Numbered from the stretch's first letter, positions 47,021 through 61,885 are shown. The stretch: DNA of 64,000 nucleotides from Sabethes cyaneus (GCF_943734655.1 NC_071354.1:7162001-7226000); one strand, 5' to 3'. Translations and numbers: made by a program. Notes: generated by a model not told the origin, from the sequence alone.

Positions 47021-49267
47021 TCTTCTTCTATATATATAAAAATGAAATGCTGTTCGTGTTTCCGGTATAGACTCGCAAACCGCTCGACGGATTTTGATGA
47101 AACTTGGCATATACATTGCGTATGATGTGAGGAATGTTGTTAGCATGGTTTTGTTCAATTTTTGTATGTGGAAGTTTTCAAAATTTCGAAAATACTGCAT
47201 ATGGAACAAACTTCATTTCAATCTCATACATTCACTACTGTCGAAAAATCAAAAACATCAAAGCAATCTCATGTCAACACCAATTAATTTGTTGAATTTT
47301 ACAAACCTAAAATCAAAGCTTTTGCAGCATTGTCTGTATTCTTCTTATTCTTATTCTTATTAATACCAACACAGCCACAATAAAGGATTCCTGGAAATAA
47401 TTTTAATTATTTCTACTCATAGAAATATTTTAAATTATTTTCTTGTCTGTATTGACATTTGTAATATATCTGAGATATATTATAAATGTTAAATCGGCCA
47501 GGCCAACTGTGAAGTATTACCGCAAAGACGATTGTATAAAATGAATCTTGTGTGAATAAATTATTCAAACACAGATGGATTTCCAAATCAACAGGGGAAG
47601 AAGAAACGGGGACGTCTCGTACCAACCGCTTCTGATTATTTGTAATATAATTTTCGTTGGGAGTACTTAGCTAGTAAAGTTTATATAATACTCCGACCCT
47701 CGGGGATGGGACATGTACATTTCCTTACTTGCCCTTGGTTAAAACCTAGGTTATAGCGCCTTTATTCGCTCAGCTTTTGCAGCATTGTCTGTATTTTACA
47801 AAACTTAACATAACATTTTAAATCTATGCCACCAAAAAGGACTAATCTTGGTAAATAAACAAGGGAAACAGAACGTAGAGGATTAAGAGAAGAGCTGAAA
47901 GTGTTGAGCAGCGAGCGGAGAGAAACGAAGGAAACGGTATAGACTCACAAACCGCTCGACGGATTTTGATGAAACTTGGCATACGCATTACGTCTTATGT
48001 GAGGAATGTTGTTAGCATGATTTGATACCCCTCCTCCTCTAGAAGGGGGGGCTCCCATACAAATGAAACATAAATTTCTGCATAACTCGGGAACTAATCA
48101 AGCAAATGGCATCAAATTTGGCATGTGAAGGTTTTTGGAGGCAGAAACTTTGTCTATGGTAGATTGAGACCCCTCTGTCTTTTAAGAGGGGGAGGGGGGG
48201 CTCCCATACAAATGAAACACAAATTTCTGCATAACTCGACTGTTAAACAAGCAAATGGCACCAAATTTGACATGTGGGGCTTTCTAGAGACAGGATTTTT
48301 TTTCTATGGTGGATTGAGATCGCTCCCCTTTTAGACTGTTAATCAAGCAAATGGAACCAAATTTAACATGTGAGGGTTTCTAGAGACAGGATTTTTTTTA
48401 AGGCGGATTAAGACCCCTCTCCCCTCTGGAAGGGGGGGATCTCATACAAATGAAACACAAATTTCTGCATACCTCGACTGTTTATCAAGCAAATGGAACC
48501 GAATGTGGCATATGGGGGTTTTTGGACGCAAGTTTGTTTTCTACGATAGTTTGTGACCCCTTCCCCCTCTGGAAGGGGGAGGGGGGTGGCTCTCATACAA
48601 ATTAAACAGAAATTTTTGCATAATTCAAAAAGTAATCGAGTTCAAGAAATTTTAGATTCTTCCATAAAACATTAGTCAATAACAATACCACCAAAAACTA
48701 GATGATTCCGTCCATACGAAAAGATAGAATAAACTTGGAACAAAATTGTGAGAAAAGGTAATAATTATTTTAAAAACCAAATTGAAGAAAAAATACATTG
48801 TTGAAATGTAAATATAAAGAAAAAAATGTTGAGATTACTCTAAGTCTATGGTTTCTGACCAGTTTTCAACTGTTTTCAAACGAACTTCACTGATATTTAT
48901 TGCGATTTTGACAGCCTCGCTATATTAAGGGTTAGTAATAAAACTAAAATTGCTACGTGGTTTCACTTTCGTAGCACTTTCGTGCAACATAAGAACCATT
49001 GAACTAATAATGTAAAGTATATACTGGACACTATCACTTATTGTTCTTACAAAATAAAATTTTATTTTGTAAGAACAATAAGTGATAGTGTCCAGTATAT
49101 ACTTTACATTATTAGTTGCTACGTGGTCTCAGAAATTTGCGGTATGATTTAGGAATATCTTGGTTTGTCAAAAAAAAGCTGTTGGTTGCAAGATTACAAT
49201 TACCTTCAGCATTATGCATCTACCCCCTTTTTAGAATGACGCAGCAACACGCGCCGGGTCCTCTAGT
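47021..49267 (+). mobile_element. Helitron-like element (copy 2)
   Basis: Identical to 23376-25622. Confidence 0.55.
49002..49117. repeat. Perfect 116 bp palindrome (copy 2)
   Basis: Identical to 25357-25472; arms meet at 49059/49060. Confidence 0.95.
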
Positions 49268-49279
49268 ATACTAATATGA

Positions 49280-49385
49280 TATCGATCGACTGTATCGTAT
49301 GCTGCTTTGAAGTCAATGAAGATGTGATGCGTGGGCACGTTGTACTCCCGACATTTCTGCCAAATCTATTGCATGGCAAAAATTT
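49280..49385 (-). pseudogene. LINE RT fragment (copy 2)
   Basis: Identical to 25635-25740. Confidence 0.7.
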
Positions 49386-49554
49386 AGTCGGTAGTGGTAA
49401 TGCTGGTGTACGATTTAAGGACCTGTTTGGTTACGTGCCCGTCGCGCAACAGGTAGGGGAAATCCGAAATATCGTTGTAAGAAAAAAATCACGAGAAGTG
49501 GTAACCTTTGGTTATTTATTTTGTATAAAATTAGCTCCGCCAATTTAGTATGCT

Positions 49555-51172
49555 TATATCAATCTGCTGGTGAACCAAACTCGGAAGGGCTACACACCGA
49601 AACCTGACATGTGTAGGGACGAGGGAGGGAATCGAATCACAAACGAGCGCGAGATCCAAGTCCAAGTCACCTGAGCGCGAGTCCAAGCACCTGCTCTCCA
49701 AGAAGTCAATCGAGAAAGCGGGCTGCTGAAGACCAATAAAGCTGCTGGGAACGACCGCCTACCGGCAAAGCTTTATAAACATGGCGGAGAAACGCTAGCA
49801 AAGGTCCTACCTACACTGGGTTATTCCGAGGATTTGAGAGAAGGAAAAGCTACCGGAGGAATGGATGGAAGGAGTGGTTTGTCCCATCTACAAATTACGC
49901 TGATATTACGCTGGTAAACGCCGCCTACAAGGTACTCTCCCATATCCTGTTACGCCGGCTGTCACCGATAGCACAAGGTTTCGTAGAGAATTATCAGGCG
50001 GGTTTCATGAGGGCTCGCGCAACTGCGGACCAAATTGTTACTATCCGACAGAGCTTGCAGAAATGTCGGGAGTACAACGTGCCCTGGCATCACATATTTA
50101 TTGATTTCAAAGCAGCATACGATACAGTCGATCGAGACAAGCTACGGACCGGAGCTCCGGTTTTCCGGACAACTTGACGCGACTGTTCAGAGCTACATTG
50201 GATCGAGTGATGTGTTTCATACGAATCTCTGGGACACTCTCGAGTCCCTTCGAGACGCGGCGAGGATTGAGACAAGGTGACGGTCTATCCTGCATGCTGT
50301 TCAACATCGCTCTTGAGGGGGTGATCCGACGAGCGGGCCTCGAAACGAGAGGCATGATTTATACCAAGGGTAGTCAACTTCTAGCCTGGAACTTTGCGAC
50401 GGCGGAGGTAATCTACGCCAGACTGAAAGCGGAGTCTAGGAGAATTGGGCTAAAAATAAATGCGTCGAAGACTAAATACATGAAAGGAACAGGCTCAAAG
50501 GAAACAAACGCGCGCCTCCCACGGACGGTAACCGTCGACGGCGACGAACTAGAAGTGGTAGAGGAGTTCGTGTATTTGGGATCGCTGGTGACCGCGGACC
50601 CAAAACACTAGTAAGGAGCTCCAGTGGCATATCCAAGCGGGAAATCGGGCCTACTTTGCCTTTCGTAAAACGCTACGATCAGCAAGCGTACGCCGTCGCA
50701 CGAAGCTAACAATGTATAAAACTCTTATTAGACCGGTAGTTCTTTATGGACTTGAAGCCGTGACGCCGCTCACTGCTGCTGTGTTCGAGCGGAAAGTGCT
50801 GCGAACGATATTTGGCGGAGTACAAACTGAAAGCGGAGAGTGGCGGAGGCGTATGAATCACGAGCTACTGGCACTGCTTGGGGAGACTCCCATCGTACAT
50901 CTGGCGAAAGTTAGTAGGCTACAGTGGGCCGGACACGTCGTAAGGATGCCGGACGACAGTGCAACGAAAATAGTCCTCTTCAACAACCCCACCGGCACCA
51001 GGAACAGGGAGCCCAACGTGCACGATGGCTCGACCAGGTCGAAAGCGATTGGCGACTTCTGAGACGACTAGGAAATTGGCGGCGAGTGGCCCATGACCGA
51101 GTTGAATGGAGACGAGTGCTCGAAACAGCACGAGCCACCCCGGCTCTAAGCTGCTAAAGAAGAAGAAGAGAA
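49555..51172 (+). pseudogene. LINE family A without FADD box (copy 2)
   Basis: Identical to 25910-27527; open RT stretch 50174-50611, C-terminal stretch 50712-51062. Confidence 0.85.
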
Positions 51173-53951
51173 ATTTCAATCTGCTCGTAATTTCCCGATT
51201 AAAACTTTCTCAATAATCTGCAAGAGAAACGGTTGCGCGATTGACTGGGTGAGTGATATTCCTCCACGTCTGGCGTTTTACGTCTGAGACGGAGGGGTAA
51301 CTCTCTCGGGAAGGCCTTTTCTAATACAATCAGAAGATTTCTCTACATGTGTGATAACACTCCACGTCCATGGACGAAGGGGCCACCCCTACAGGATTGC
51401 TCACAGATATCATGATGAATACAACCAAAGTATTCAAAGTCATAGGGTATTATCCCATAAATAATGGGTGGCAGGATAAAAGATTGTTAAAAAATGGAAA
51501 TCATTTAAATGGGCCTGAGAGATTTCAGGCTAAAATTTGACGTTCAAAAACAACCGCTGTCGGAAAAAATGGTTGTTTTTGTAACGAGCGAGGCACGAAG
51601 GCAAACGATGCTGAATTGCCATACGAAACGACACTTAGTATGCACCGATTAATCTATTTAATGAAAAAAGTCCTCTCTTATGTTAGAAAACCAGCTTTTT
51701 GTAAAACGAATTGGCCATAGATTTTACGGACAGCTAGAAAGCTGTATTGGTCAGTTAAAACCAAGGATTTCAGAGCAATTCTAACTCAACTAGTAAAACG
51801 GTTTGACTCGACTTGAGAACGGCGTGGTACCCAACACATCAAGAAAATTTCATTTCAATCAGAAATAGTCGAGAGTCCAAAATGGCCTTATTTTCAGCGT
51901 TTTGAGCTGGAATTGCAGGTTTGCTTTGTCTCAACCGGATCAATTAGGTATTTTAATTTTCCCAAAAAAGTGGATTTTTTATCCCATTTTATAGCTTCTC
52001 GTTTTCTAAATCAAGCAGTACTTTTTTAAATTTCAATTAAGTCAATATTTGATGGTAAAATTAATAAAAATAAAATATTGAACGAATTGCTGTTTGACAG
52101 CTATCAACCAAACCGATTGATTGACATGATGTCAGAAGTTCCTTCTCTCCCCTCTATTTTTCTGATAGAGCTCTTCACTTCGACTTGTTTGACGACTTAT
52201 AAATAAATAATAAAAAATTTTGACCGAGCTTTTGACAGCTTTCATATCGCCCGATGACCGTAGTGTATCTGTTCACTGTAAAGTTTTTACCATTATAACA
52301 AGGCTTTTTTGCAGCAAACAAACAAAATATTCCTTTACATTTCTACGATACCTAGTTATTAATTTTCATACCATCGAAATTTCTAATGCTGGGGAAAAAA
52401 GACAATTACTTTTACGCAGTCGACAGCCTACTAAGTTTTATACCAGCAACAGCCTCAGTTATTTTCATTTCAAATTTAGATATGAAGCACAATTCAGGGT
52501 TGCAAGCGAAGTAAACTTTCCACCCAAAATGCTCAAATATTTTATTACTAGATTTGAAAAATACTACTAAAAGTTTTGAACGGTTTTTACCACAAAACAA
52601 GTTCCCGTAACCGTAGGTATAAACAACATTTAAGAAGAGTTAGAAAAAAATCTCTTACACTACTGAGACTAAATAGTGGTGTTCTTTTTCAGAACAATTA
52701 TAGAATTGAATAATTAACAAATGTGCTAGGACTGAATAAATTTGATACGACAGCATCCAGTAGTGATACATTTAGCATGGTTTGATTTTTAGAACTAATA
52801 CTAATATTCGTAGACTAAATTTTGGACAGGACCTGTCAAGTTGAATTGGCTTTCAATTGAACATGCTTAGTGTTCGTAAAGTTTGTAACTGTATAAATAA
52901 GTTTTCGACAGATATACCAAAAAAATATACAACATCATGTTTCCATGGTTACTTACATTGTCTATCTTCCATAAACAAACTGCAAATACTATAATAAAAA
53001 AAAATACATTTCAATAGAATGCTATCGTAAAAAGATTCGGAAGGGTAGTGTAAACCCAACATAAAATTTTCTTTTATTCAATTCTCGTTTCGGGTTAGTT
53101 CGAGTTAGTTAATTCGATTGAGGCGCTCCAAAAAAACTTCAGACAAAATAAAAAACAAAACGAATTCAGCTGATATGTTCTGTCTTGGACCAAAATATAA
53201 ATTTTTAGTAAGATGTTGTGTCACTAACAATAAGCAACTCGTTGCCGGTAGATTCCCCAACTGACCAGGGTACACCTTTGGACTGCACTCGATGGCTTTC
53301 TGCAGTTGCTTCCGCCTAGCCACATGTTGCATGTTGTTTACAAAGGAAACAAAAACCAAACTAATTATTCCTCTTGTTTTGCATTTTGTATCTTGTATCT
53401 TGTTCGCCGATATGCTCTCGTGCCTCAATCCCTCGCCTCTCGAACCCGACTGTTTACCAACCAACGACCGCACGAAACTTGACCATCCCCAGGCTAGAAA
53501 ATCTAGAAGGCGACCAAACCGACGAAAACCCACCGCCTGCTAGGATGTGCTAGGAGTTCGAGACTTCGAGCGAGAGAAAATGTCGACCAAATATTTAGTA
53601 CCTATTAGAGTATTACTAATGTGTAAATAAGCTAGGAAGTTACACGCAGATGTAAAAAAATATTGTAAACAGCATTCAATTTTAGTGTTAAATAAGTTAG
53701 TCACATGGCATATCATTACGTTTTGCGCTAAATATTAACTTTTTGCTTTCTTTTTTTTTTTTGATTTACCGTGCTTTTTGCTCTAACCCTGAAACTCACC
53801 TATACAATCCAAACCACAGCGTGCAAAAAGAGGACATTCTCACCCGATCAGTAGAGCAAACTTCCTGGCACCCGTGAAACGTCAATTTGGCAGGCAGCCA
53901 GCCCTCAAATGGAGCGAAACAAAAATCATTCTTTCTCGTTCTTTTCCGCAG
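51173..53951 (+). other. DNA before the duplicated large exon
   Basis: Identical to 27528-30306, ending in the same strong 3' splice site at 53951. Confidence 0.6.
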
Positions 53952-55510
53952 GCGACGAAGAACCGTTGCTCCTGTCGCCATCCTCATCGACTTCGTGTTG
54001 CTCGTCATCGTCACCATTATCATCGGAAGTGAGCGCTACTAATCTCGTTCTGGCATCGAGCAGCGAAAGTATCATGGCCTCCTCCCCGCCTGACCCTGCA
54101 CCCATGCGTCCCGCACTAGTGCCATTAGAGATAGTTCCTAACACGACCACCACTGGCACGTCGATCAGCAACATTGGCACGACCACCAACGGCAGTAGTA
54201 GTTGCGAACCTCCCAGTAATCTCACCAGTAGTGACATCCATGCTAACAACAGTAATAGTAATAGTAATAGCAATAGTAGCAATAACTTCGATTCGAGATT
54301 GTCACCTCATCTGCATCAGCAAGGAGTGTCACAACCACCGTCACCATCTGACCATTCTCGTTCATCTTTCTCAGATCATTCTGCGGCGCCTGAACAGACT
54401 GCTCTACCAGCCCCCGCGGTGGAGGTGGCTAAGCCGGCTAAAGTAAAGGTATGTGATGAGTTACGAAAGCTATCCGATTTACTAAAATTATCTACCATCA
54501 ACAACACCACGCAAAACAAGGAGGAACCCTTGTCCAAACCCAACCCCACAACCCCACAGAACACCACCAACGACACTACACTGAACAATGGATCGACGAT
54601 CGCTAGCCCCGCGGTGCCTACCACTCCCCTGAGCCCAACCACTCTCGGCACAGCCGATCTAGACACGGAACTCGAGAGTCTCAAGTCGAAGGTAAAGGTC
54701 ATCCGAACGGGCAAAATCAAACAACCGGAATTCCTGGCAAACGACGACTTCAAGCTGCCAACCTTCAAGTTTCTACCCAAGTCGATCAGTCTGTGCAACG
54801 ACGACTCAGTATTCAAAGAAAACTACACCAAATTCTGTGATCGAAACGCAATTCAAAAACCTTTTCATCTGCAAGCAGCCTCGGCAGCGTCGTCGGAAGT
54901 GACCTCCTCGGTTACAACCACCCAGCAAGTTTCGGACGGTCCCAACAAGCTGATCGTAACCAAAACCACCAAGAGTAGCAAAACTTCAGCGGATGGAACG
55001 AAAACCGTCACCATTCGAAAGACGATCGTCAAGCAGAAGAAGATCAGCGAAGAGCCACAAGAGGAGAAACCGATGCTGAAATCGCCACAACCCTCGTTGG
55101 ACCGATCGGCTTCGATCAAGCGAACCAAGTTCCGCGTCAATCAGATGAGCAGCCGGGACGTCCCGGTAGCGATCAACAGCGTCGCGAAACGTTATCTCGA
55201 ACAGAATCACCTAATCGCCGCCACCGAATCGACCTACCCAGTGCCCAAGTCGGACCAGCTGGTGAAGAAGTTCCACAAAGATCACCACCAGCAACAGCAG
55301 CAGCAGCAGCTGAATGTAGAAACAACCAACAATCTGAAAAACACGCTGAAAATTCGAAGCCTCTCGGTGGACTGGGATGCTGTGGAAGCGGTTGAGAATC
55401 GATCGATGAAATCGATCAACACCTTCCTGAAACGTACGACGGCCACCTCCAGTGCGAATTCGGCCGTTAAACAGATCCAACAGCAGCTCGAAGCCAGTAT
55501 TCACAAGTGA
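53952..55510 (+). CDS. Strn-Mlck: Large 3' terminal exon of the kinase gene (copy 2)
   Basis: Same 518-residue reading and acceptor as 30307-31865. No kinase exons lie between the two copies, so if the duplication is real this is a second, equivalent last exon that exon e could reach only by skipping copy 1, or it is unused. Intact: no stop or frameshift distinguishes it from copy 1. Confidence 0.65.
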
Positions 55511-56180
55511 AAAGGACCCCCCTCCCCTCCCCTCCCCGGACACCATATTGGAAGGACGGATCGATCCTCTCTATCAGTTGTTTGTCAAAAATATAACGCC
55601 TCTCGCGCACGCGCACACACATACACGCATACGCTTAAATTCCATTATCTACTGTTATTTAAACAATCGTTCATATTTAAGACCATTGTTCCTGTGTTTG
55701 TTTTTTGTTACCCATCCCCATCCATCCGATCCTTTAATAATCTATCGCGCACTATTTATGTGTTTTCGAACGATCAGCCAAACAAACTGTGTATGGTAGA
55801 ACTGTAAGAGTGATATCCGCATTCTCTCTCCGGCGAAAGTCTCTAGTACTTTTTATGTTTCTGTCTGTTTGTTGAAGGTAAAGTTACTTCCCGAAAGAGT
55901 AGGAAGCGTAGTTACTTTTTCGATAGGTTATAGTGCTAGTCGTCAATATTATCTACTAGCAATTAAGGTTAATAACGCTTGAATAGACATGCAAGCCAAT
56001 CTCTTTGAATCGTTAAAGCACGTTGCAAGCAAGCACAATGACGAAGCTCATGTTAATGTTGAAGCTAAGTGAAAAAATAATAAACAAATAGTAGAAGAAG
56101 AAGTTAAAAAAACATTTTTTAGGACAGACAGCGTAGGTTAAACGTAGTTAAAATGTATATATTCAGAGTATCAGAACTTG

Positions 56181-56186
56181 AATAAA
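56181..56186 (+). terminator. Poly(A) signal AATAAA, large exon copy 2
   Basis: Equivalent of 32536-32541; a further hexamer lies at 56079-56084. Confidence 0.5.
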
Positions 56187-56205
56187 AGTTTTAAACTGTG
56201 ATGGT

Positions 56206-57360
56206 GGTGTTTTTCTTTACGATTAAGTTGAGAACAAAACGTTTGCGCTAATTTTTTTGTAGCTGCTGGACTGGTTATCCCCCAGATATGGTAAGTTTGC
56301 ACCTGAATGACAATTTTCATAATCGATATGCACTCCTCAATCGGCCGAATTCCAGAGTTTGTAAACCACAATGACGCCATTGTCATTGTACCACAAGGAT
56401 GAGTCTAATTTGGTTAATGACAGCACGCCAAGTCGGTTCAGAAAAAAAAACAAACAACCTTACGCGGCCAGAACCTGGAAAAACTAGCAATCTCTTCCAA
56501 AGGCACTGCTTTTGATAAATTTCTTAATTCATGGTCAGTGCTTAGAATTCTCATACTCAATTTATGCAATACGCATGAATTGATGCAATATACTGCTCAT
56601 TCCTAAACATACTGCTCATACAAATGATAATAACGATTCGAGCGAATCACTTGCGTTCATGTTCGTGTTGTTCGATAATATTGATTGAAATCAATTGTGA
56701 ATCATTCATTCATTTTGAACTGCCGACAACGGCAAACGAAATTTCAATAAACATTAACATTGCTCCGAAGTTTTGATTAATTTCCTTTGGCCAGGTTGCG
56801 GTTGATTTTAAAAAGTCACATCAGTCAAGAGCAAAAAAATTGACTGACAGGCTTCCCGGATGAACCAAAAAGATTTGCGCAGATTCTCAGGGATTCCTCG
56901 CATTGAAATTCTGCATAAGATTTGTACAGAATGCCTTGCCTGTATAACCAGGATTCTTGTATGAGAATCCAAAAGGCGAACCTCACGATCCCTATAACTC
57001 GGTAAAGGACTCCACTTAACTATGAAATAGGAATCCTAGGGATTCTGAAACACGAATCCAGTATGTGTTAGAAGGGGAGTCGAGCAATCATTGTCATTCA
57101 TGAATAAATTGATTTGAAGGGTAGAAAATTGATATAGAGAAACATTGTCCGCAACTCAGTAGTCATGTCCATCGGCAGACAGATAAAAGAATACTACCAG
57201 AGGTAAAACTGTATACGCTGATGCGTTTTATATACGATTTCATGCAGGACTGTCAATTGTTTCCAGCACTGATTTTATTAACGTCTTGTACATGATACAT
57301 TTAGTTCTGGAGTAAAGCTTATCAGCCCTTGGGATGAAGTGACCATTAGATCTTTTCTAG
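56206..57360. other. Unassigned DNA (copy 2)
   Basis: Identical to 32561-33715; nothing recognised. Confidence 0.4.
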
Positions 57361-57708
57361 ATCAATGCGGAATGGCGGAGGCCAGATTGAAAGCGGAATC
57401 TAGAAGGATTAGACTAAACATAAATGCGCCCAAGACCAAATATATGAAAGGAAGAGACTCAAAGGAGACAAACGCGCACCTCTCATAGACGGTAACCGTT
57501 AACGTCGACGAATTAGGAGCGATAGACGAGTTCGTGATTTACGATAGTTGGTAACCGCGGACAACAACACTACTAAGGGGATCAAGCGGCGCATTCCAGC
57601 GGGAAATCTGGCCTACTTTGCTCTTCGCAAAACGTTACGATTAAGAAGCATGCGTCGCCGTACGAAGCTGATAATGTACAAAATCCTTATTAGATCGGTA
57701 GTTCCTAC
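57361..57708 (+). pseudogene. LINE family A fragment of chimera (copy 2)
   Basis: Identical to 33716-34063. Confidence 0.7.
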
Positions 57709-58815
57709 AGAGTTCCCACGCATCATTTGTTCGTTGACTTCAAAGTCGCATATGATACCATCGACCGGAAAGAGCTTTGAAAAATCATGGATGAGAACAG
57801 TTTCCCCAGGAAGCTCATCAAACTGATTAAATCTACGATGAATGGTACACAGTGCTGTGTTCGGATTTCGGGTGGATTATTAAGTTCATTCGAATCACAC
57901 AGAGGGCTTCGTCAAGGTGATGGTCTTTCATGCCTGCTGTTCAACATAGCGCTACAAGGTGTCGAGCGGATATCAACACGCGGGGCACGACTTTCAACAA
58001 TTTCTAGTCAATTCGTCTGCTTTGCCGATGACATGGATATTATCGGCAGAAGATCTGTGGCGGTGGCTGAACAGTACACCAGACTAAAGCGCGAAGCAGA
58101 AAAGATTGGGTTAAAGGTAAATACGTCTAAAACAAAGTACATGCTGGCCAGCGGAACCGAGGCCGAATGACACCGCTTGGGCAGTAGTATATTGATCGAC
58201 GGCGATGAGTTTGAGGTAGTCGATGAATTTGTCCACCTTGGCTCACTGGTAACGGCGGACAATGATACCAGCCGTGAGATTCGGAGACGTATTATCAGCG
58301 GAAGTTGTACTTACTATGGGCTTCACAAGCAATTTCGGTCGAGCAGACTAAGTCCCCGTACAAAGTGCACCCTGTACAAAACACTTATTAGACCGGTTGT
58401 TCTCTACGGGCATGAAACATGGATAATGCTCGAGGAGGACCTGCGAGTGCTCGGAGTTTTCGAACGACGAGTGCTAAGAACGATCTTCGGCGGCGTACAG
58501 GAGAACGGAGTATGGAGGCGGAGGATGAACCATGAACTCGCACAGCTCTATGGCGAACCCAGTATCCAGAAGGTGGCTAATGCTGGACGGATGCGATGGG
58601 CAGGGCATGTTGCAAGAATGCCGGACAACTACCCTGCAAAGATGGTGTTCGCCTCAAATCCGGTAGGAACAAGACGACCAGGAGCGCAACAAGCAAGATG
58701 GTTAGACCAGGTGGAGCGAGGTCTGGCGGAGAGTACTCTGTTGGGAATTGCTGATTTTCGGAAGAAGCACCTTCTGATAGCAGTTGTGTTGGTTATGACA
58801 AACAGCTTCAACTGA
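57709..58815 (+). pseudogene. LINE C fragment with FADD box (copy 2)
   Basis: Identical to 34064-35170; the interrupting TGA is at 58168. Confidence 0.85.
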
Positions 58816-60805
58816 AATTTTATTCACTTATATAATAAAGTTTTTATAATAATTTGATTAGAGCTGTAAAGTTTATTATGTTCCTAATTTATTCGTGTAC
58901 AGCAATGCAGCTGTTGATATGCATCAAAGGCTTATGCGCACTCTGCCGGTAGGTGATGAGTTTACTGAAAGCTTCGCGTAAAGCTTACACAGTGAGTTCC
59001 ACCACAAGATCTCATTTAGAATTTTGCGCGCATTGGCAAATTCCTTATCATGCGTTAATTTGTGTCCTTCTGCAATTTTCGCCTTGTAACAATAGGTGTT
59101 GATTGCCGGAGGTACGATAAAAGCAACTAATAAAGGTTGCATATGAAAGAGGGAGATCGCATGACAAAAAGTTTCCGAAGTGGAAATGAGTTGGAAACTC
59201 GGATGTGGAATTGATCGGTCCGGATTAAGAATAATCGCGAGCCACGAATCAATTTTGTGCGAACTTTTATTCGAGGCGGTTCGATAGCTAGTTTAGCTAG
59301 AAAAGATCTAGGGAGTTCTAACTGAAGTGCCATTGTCAAGTGCCACGTGCTTGAATGGTAAAAGTAAGTGAAATATTAGTCTCTAGTTGGCACTAGATTT
59401 CTTAAATATTAGTTTAGCTTACAGAATAAGAACGTGCAATAGTGCCTATGAACGCTTAATTTAAAGCGAATTGGTTAATACACATACTAGGTAAGGCGAG
59501 AGTCGTCTAATTGAGAATTAGAATAAGACTTTTAATTATTCTGTGTGGTGAACAGAAAACCTACTGTTCACGTAGGTTTTTTTTCTAGGCTGAAATTGTA
59601 TACGAGCACCGATTGTACAGCGTAAAAAGGGCCACCCTAGAACTTCATCTCGCCGCGGCCAGGCGTATCAGAACCACCCGCTGAAATTCCTCCGCACGAC
59701 ACTCACGGAAGTTCAAAAGTAGGACGATTTCCCGTAACACCACCCAACGTGGTTTGAAAGCTTGAGTTTCGATCATCATCCGTCGTCGAAACCCTCTCCG
59801 TAGACGCGAACCAACGTCGTTCATGTAGCGTCTGCGCAGATCATCGCATCGTGAACTCCATCGGTCATCATTTGTCATCCCCGGCACGCATTAGCTACGG
59901 TCGTAGCCCTCGCTAGTTGCGCAGCTTTGAGAGTAATCCTGGAGTAATCAGAACCGTACGTCGGAACGTTGCGAAATGGTTTCGGAGAGTTGCTGGTGGC
60001 AAAAGCCACAGAGTTATGTTGGAGATAGCATGTAAGTGCACAAATGTAAACCCCTCATGAACAGGTTGTGACGTCACGAATAGGTAGATTAGGCCTTTGT
60101 AAACTCGATGAATATAAGGTATCAACAACGCTAAAACGTTTTTACAGAACGCTCGGTAAAGTTTCGCTCCATTTTTATTCGTGTTAGTCCGTTTAGTTTA
60201 CCTTCCCATGCATTTTGTTTTGCGAACATCTCTTTGCGCGGAGTAAATTCGGTAATTTTGTGCGATTTCGGATTTTTGCCTTTGCTTTGGGAAGTCTGAA
60301 TGATATCGGGTGTTTGAGCTTTTGAAAACCCGCCCTAAGAAGAGAGCCTCAGCCGGGCCCTTCGAACATGCCTCAGTAGCCTCTCCCAACAGGAGAGTGG
60401 CGCTTAAGCTGCTGATGGTATCGCAGCTCAAGTCAGTTCGTTACAGAGCTTATATTGTAGTGTTTCTTTCACTTTTATCCGAAATGGCAATCCTAACAAG
60501 TTTTATTTCACTGGAAATATTCTAATACAGTTGACCCTATAAGCAACGGCAATTATTTTAGGCAAAGACACCTAACCACGAGGTAGATTGAATGAGAAAC
60601 TTACACTATAGGTAATTAAATGCCAATCACATAACCATATAAATCACTATTCTCAGTAGGGTTATCAGGCATCAGAGTTAAGGTATCGAAATATGTTAAC
60701 TATAATTAAACCGAATAAACCAATTAATTATAAGATTTTGTTACCGAGCACTTTTTTAAACTTTCTACACATTCACGTCTTATTCCAGTGTACTCTCGCT
60801 GTACT
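58816..60805. other. Unassigned DNA, hairpin and possible solo LTR (copy 2)
   Basis: Identical to 35171-37160; double hairpin at 59548-59580, possible LTR at 60019-60532. Confidence 0.4.
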
Positions 60806-60814
60806 TATGCTACT

Positions 60815-60965
60815 TATCAGTCGGGGGGTATCTGGAGCTAACTCCAACATTAACCGTGCAGCCAGATTGCGAGTTTTCAACAGTACTCGGTGTCCGAGGA
60901 ATTGGAGAGCGGTAGCCCTCAACCGAGTTACATGGAGAAATTTTGTTCAACAGGCTTTGTCTTAG
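60815..60965 (+). pseudogene. LINE C-terminal fragment (copy 2)
   Basis: Identical to 37170-37320. Confidence 0.6.
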
Positions 60966-61039
60966 GACGGCAAGCCACCTGAGTAAGTAAGATAATCCAG
61001 AAGTTTGAACGTTGTACTGATGAATATTAACAACACTGC

Positions 61040-61885
61040 CTGAAACTCTCGTATGCAGACGATTTGAAACTTTACCATACGATACAGGAGCCCCAAGATA
61101 CAGTCTTTCAGCAGAAACAGTTAAAAGTCTTCGCCAAATGGTGTCAAATCAATCGTTTATCGCTCAATGTATCTAAATGCCCGGTAATCTCACATGGCCG
61201 AATACGCTCGCTTTTTCACTTTGACTATGCCTTAGAAGACGCACGTTTGCATCGTGAATCCACAGTTAAGGATTTGGGAATTCTGCTGGATACTAAAGTA
61301 ACATTCAAGGACCACATCTCATACGTAGTGACTAAAGTTTGTTGCCAGTTCTTATTTCGCTTTGCGAAAAAATTTGAGGATATCTATTGCCTAAAAACAT
61401 TGTATTGCTCAATTGTGCGACCTGTGCTGGAATATGCGTCGGTCGTCAGGTCTCCGTATTACGCTCTTGAGGGGGTGATCCCAAGAGCGGGCTTCCGACG
61501 AGCGGGCATCGAAACGAGAGACACTATTTTCACCAAAAGCAGCCAACTCCTAGGCTTTGTAGATGACTTTCCTAAGCAGCACACATTGCGCACTTCTGGT
61601 TGTAGCGATTTATTTACGACTGAAAGTAGTCATATATCAGTTGGAGCAACTGGTTTGTAATTTTACGACGACAGAGGCAACCTACGCCAGACTGAAGTGG
61701 AGTCTAGAAGGATTGGGCCAAAAATAAATGCGTCGAAAATCAAATACGTGACAGGAAGAGGCTCAATTTGAGGTGGTAGATGAATTCGTGTATTAGGGTG
61801 TTGGTGCCAACACCATGGACTTGAAGCTGTGATGCTGCTCACGAAGGACGTGCGCACCCTTGCCGTGTTCAAATGGAAAGAAGAA
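61040..61885 (+). pseudogene. Jockey-like / family A LINE chimera (copy 2)
   Basis: Identical to 37395-38240; the switch lies at about 61455. Confidence 0.75.
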
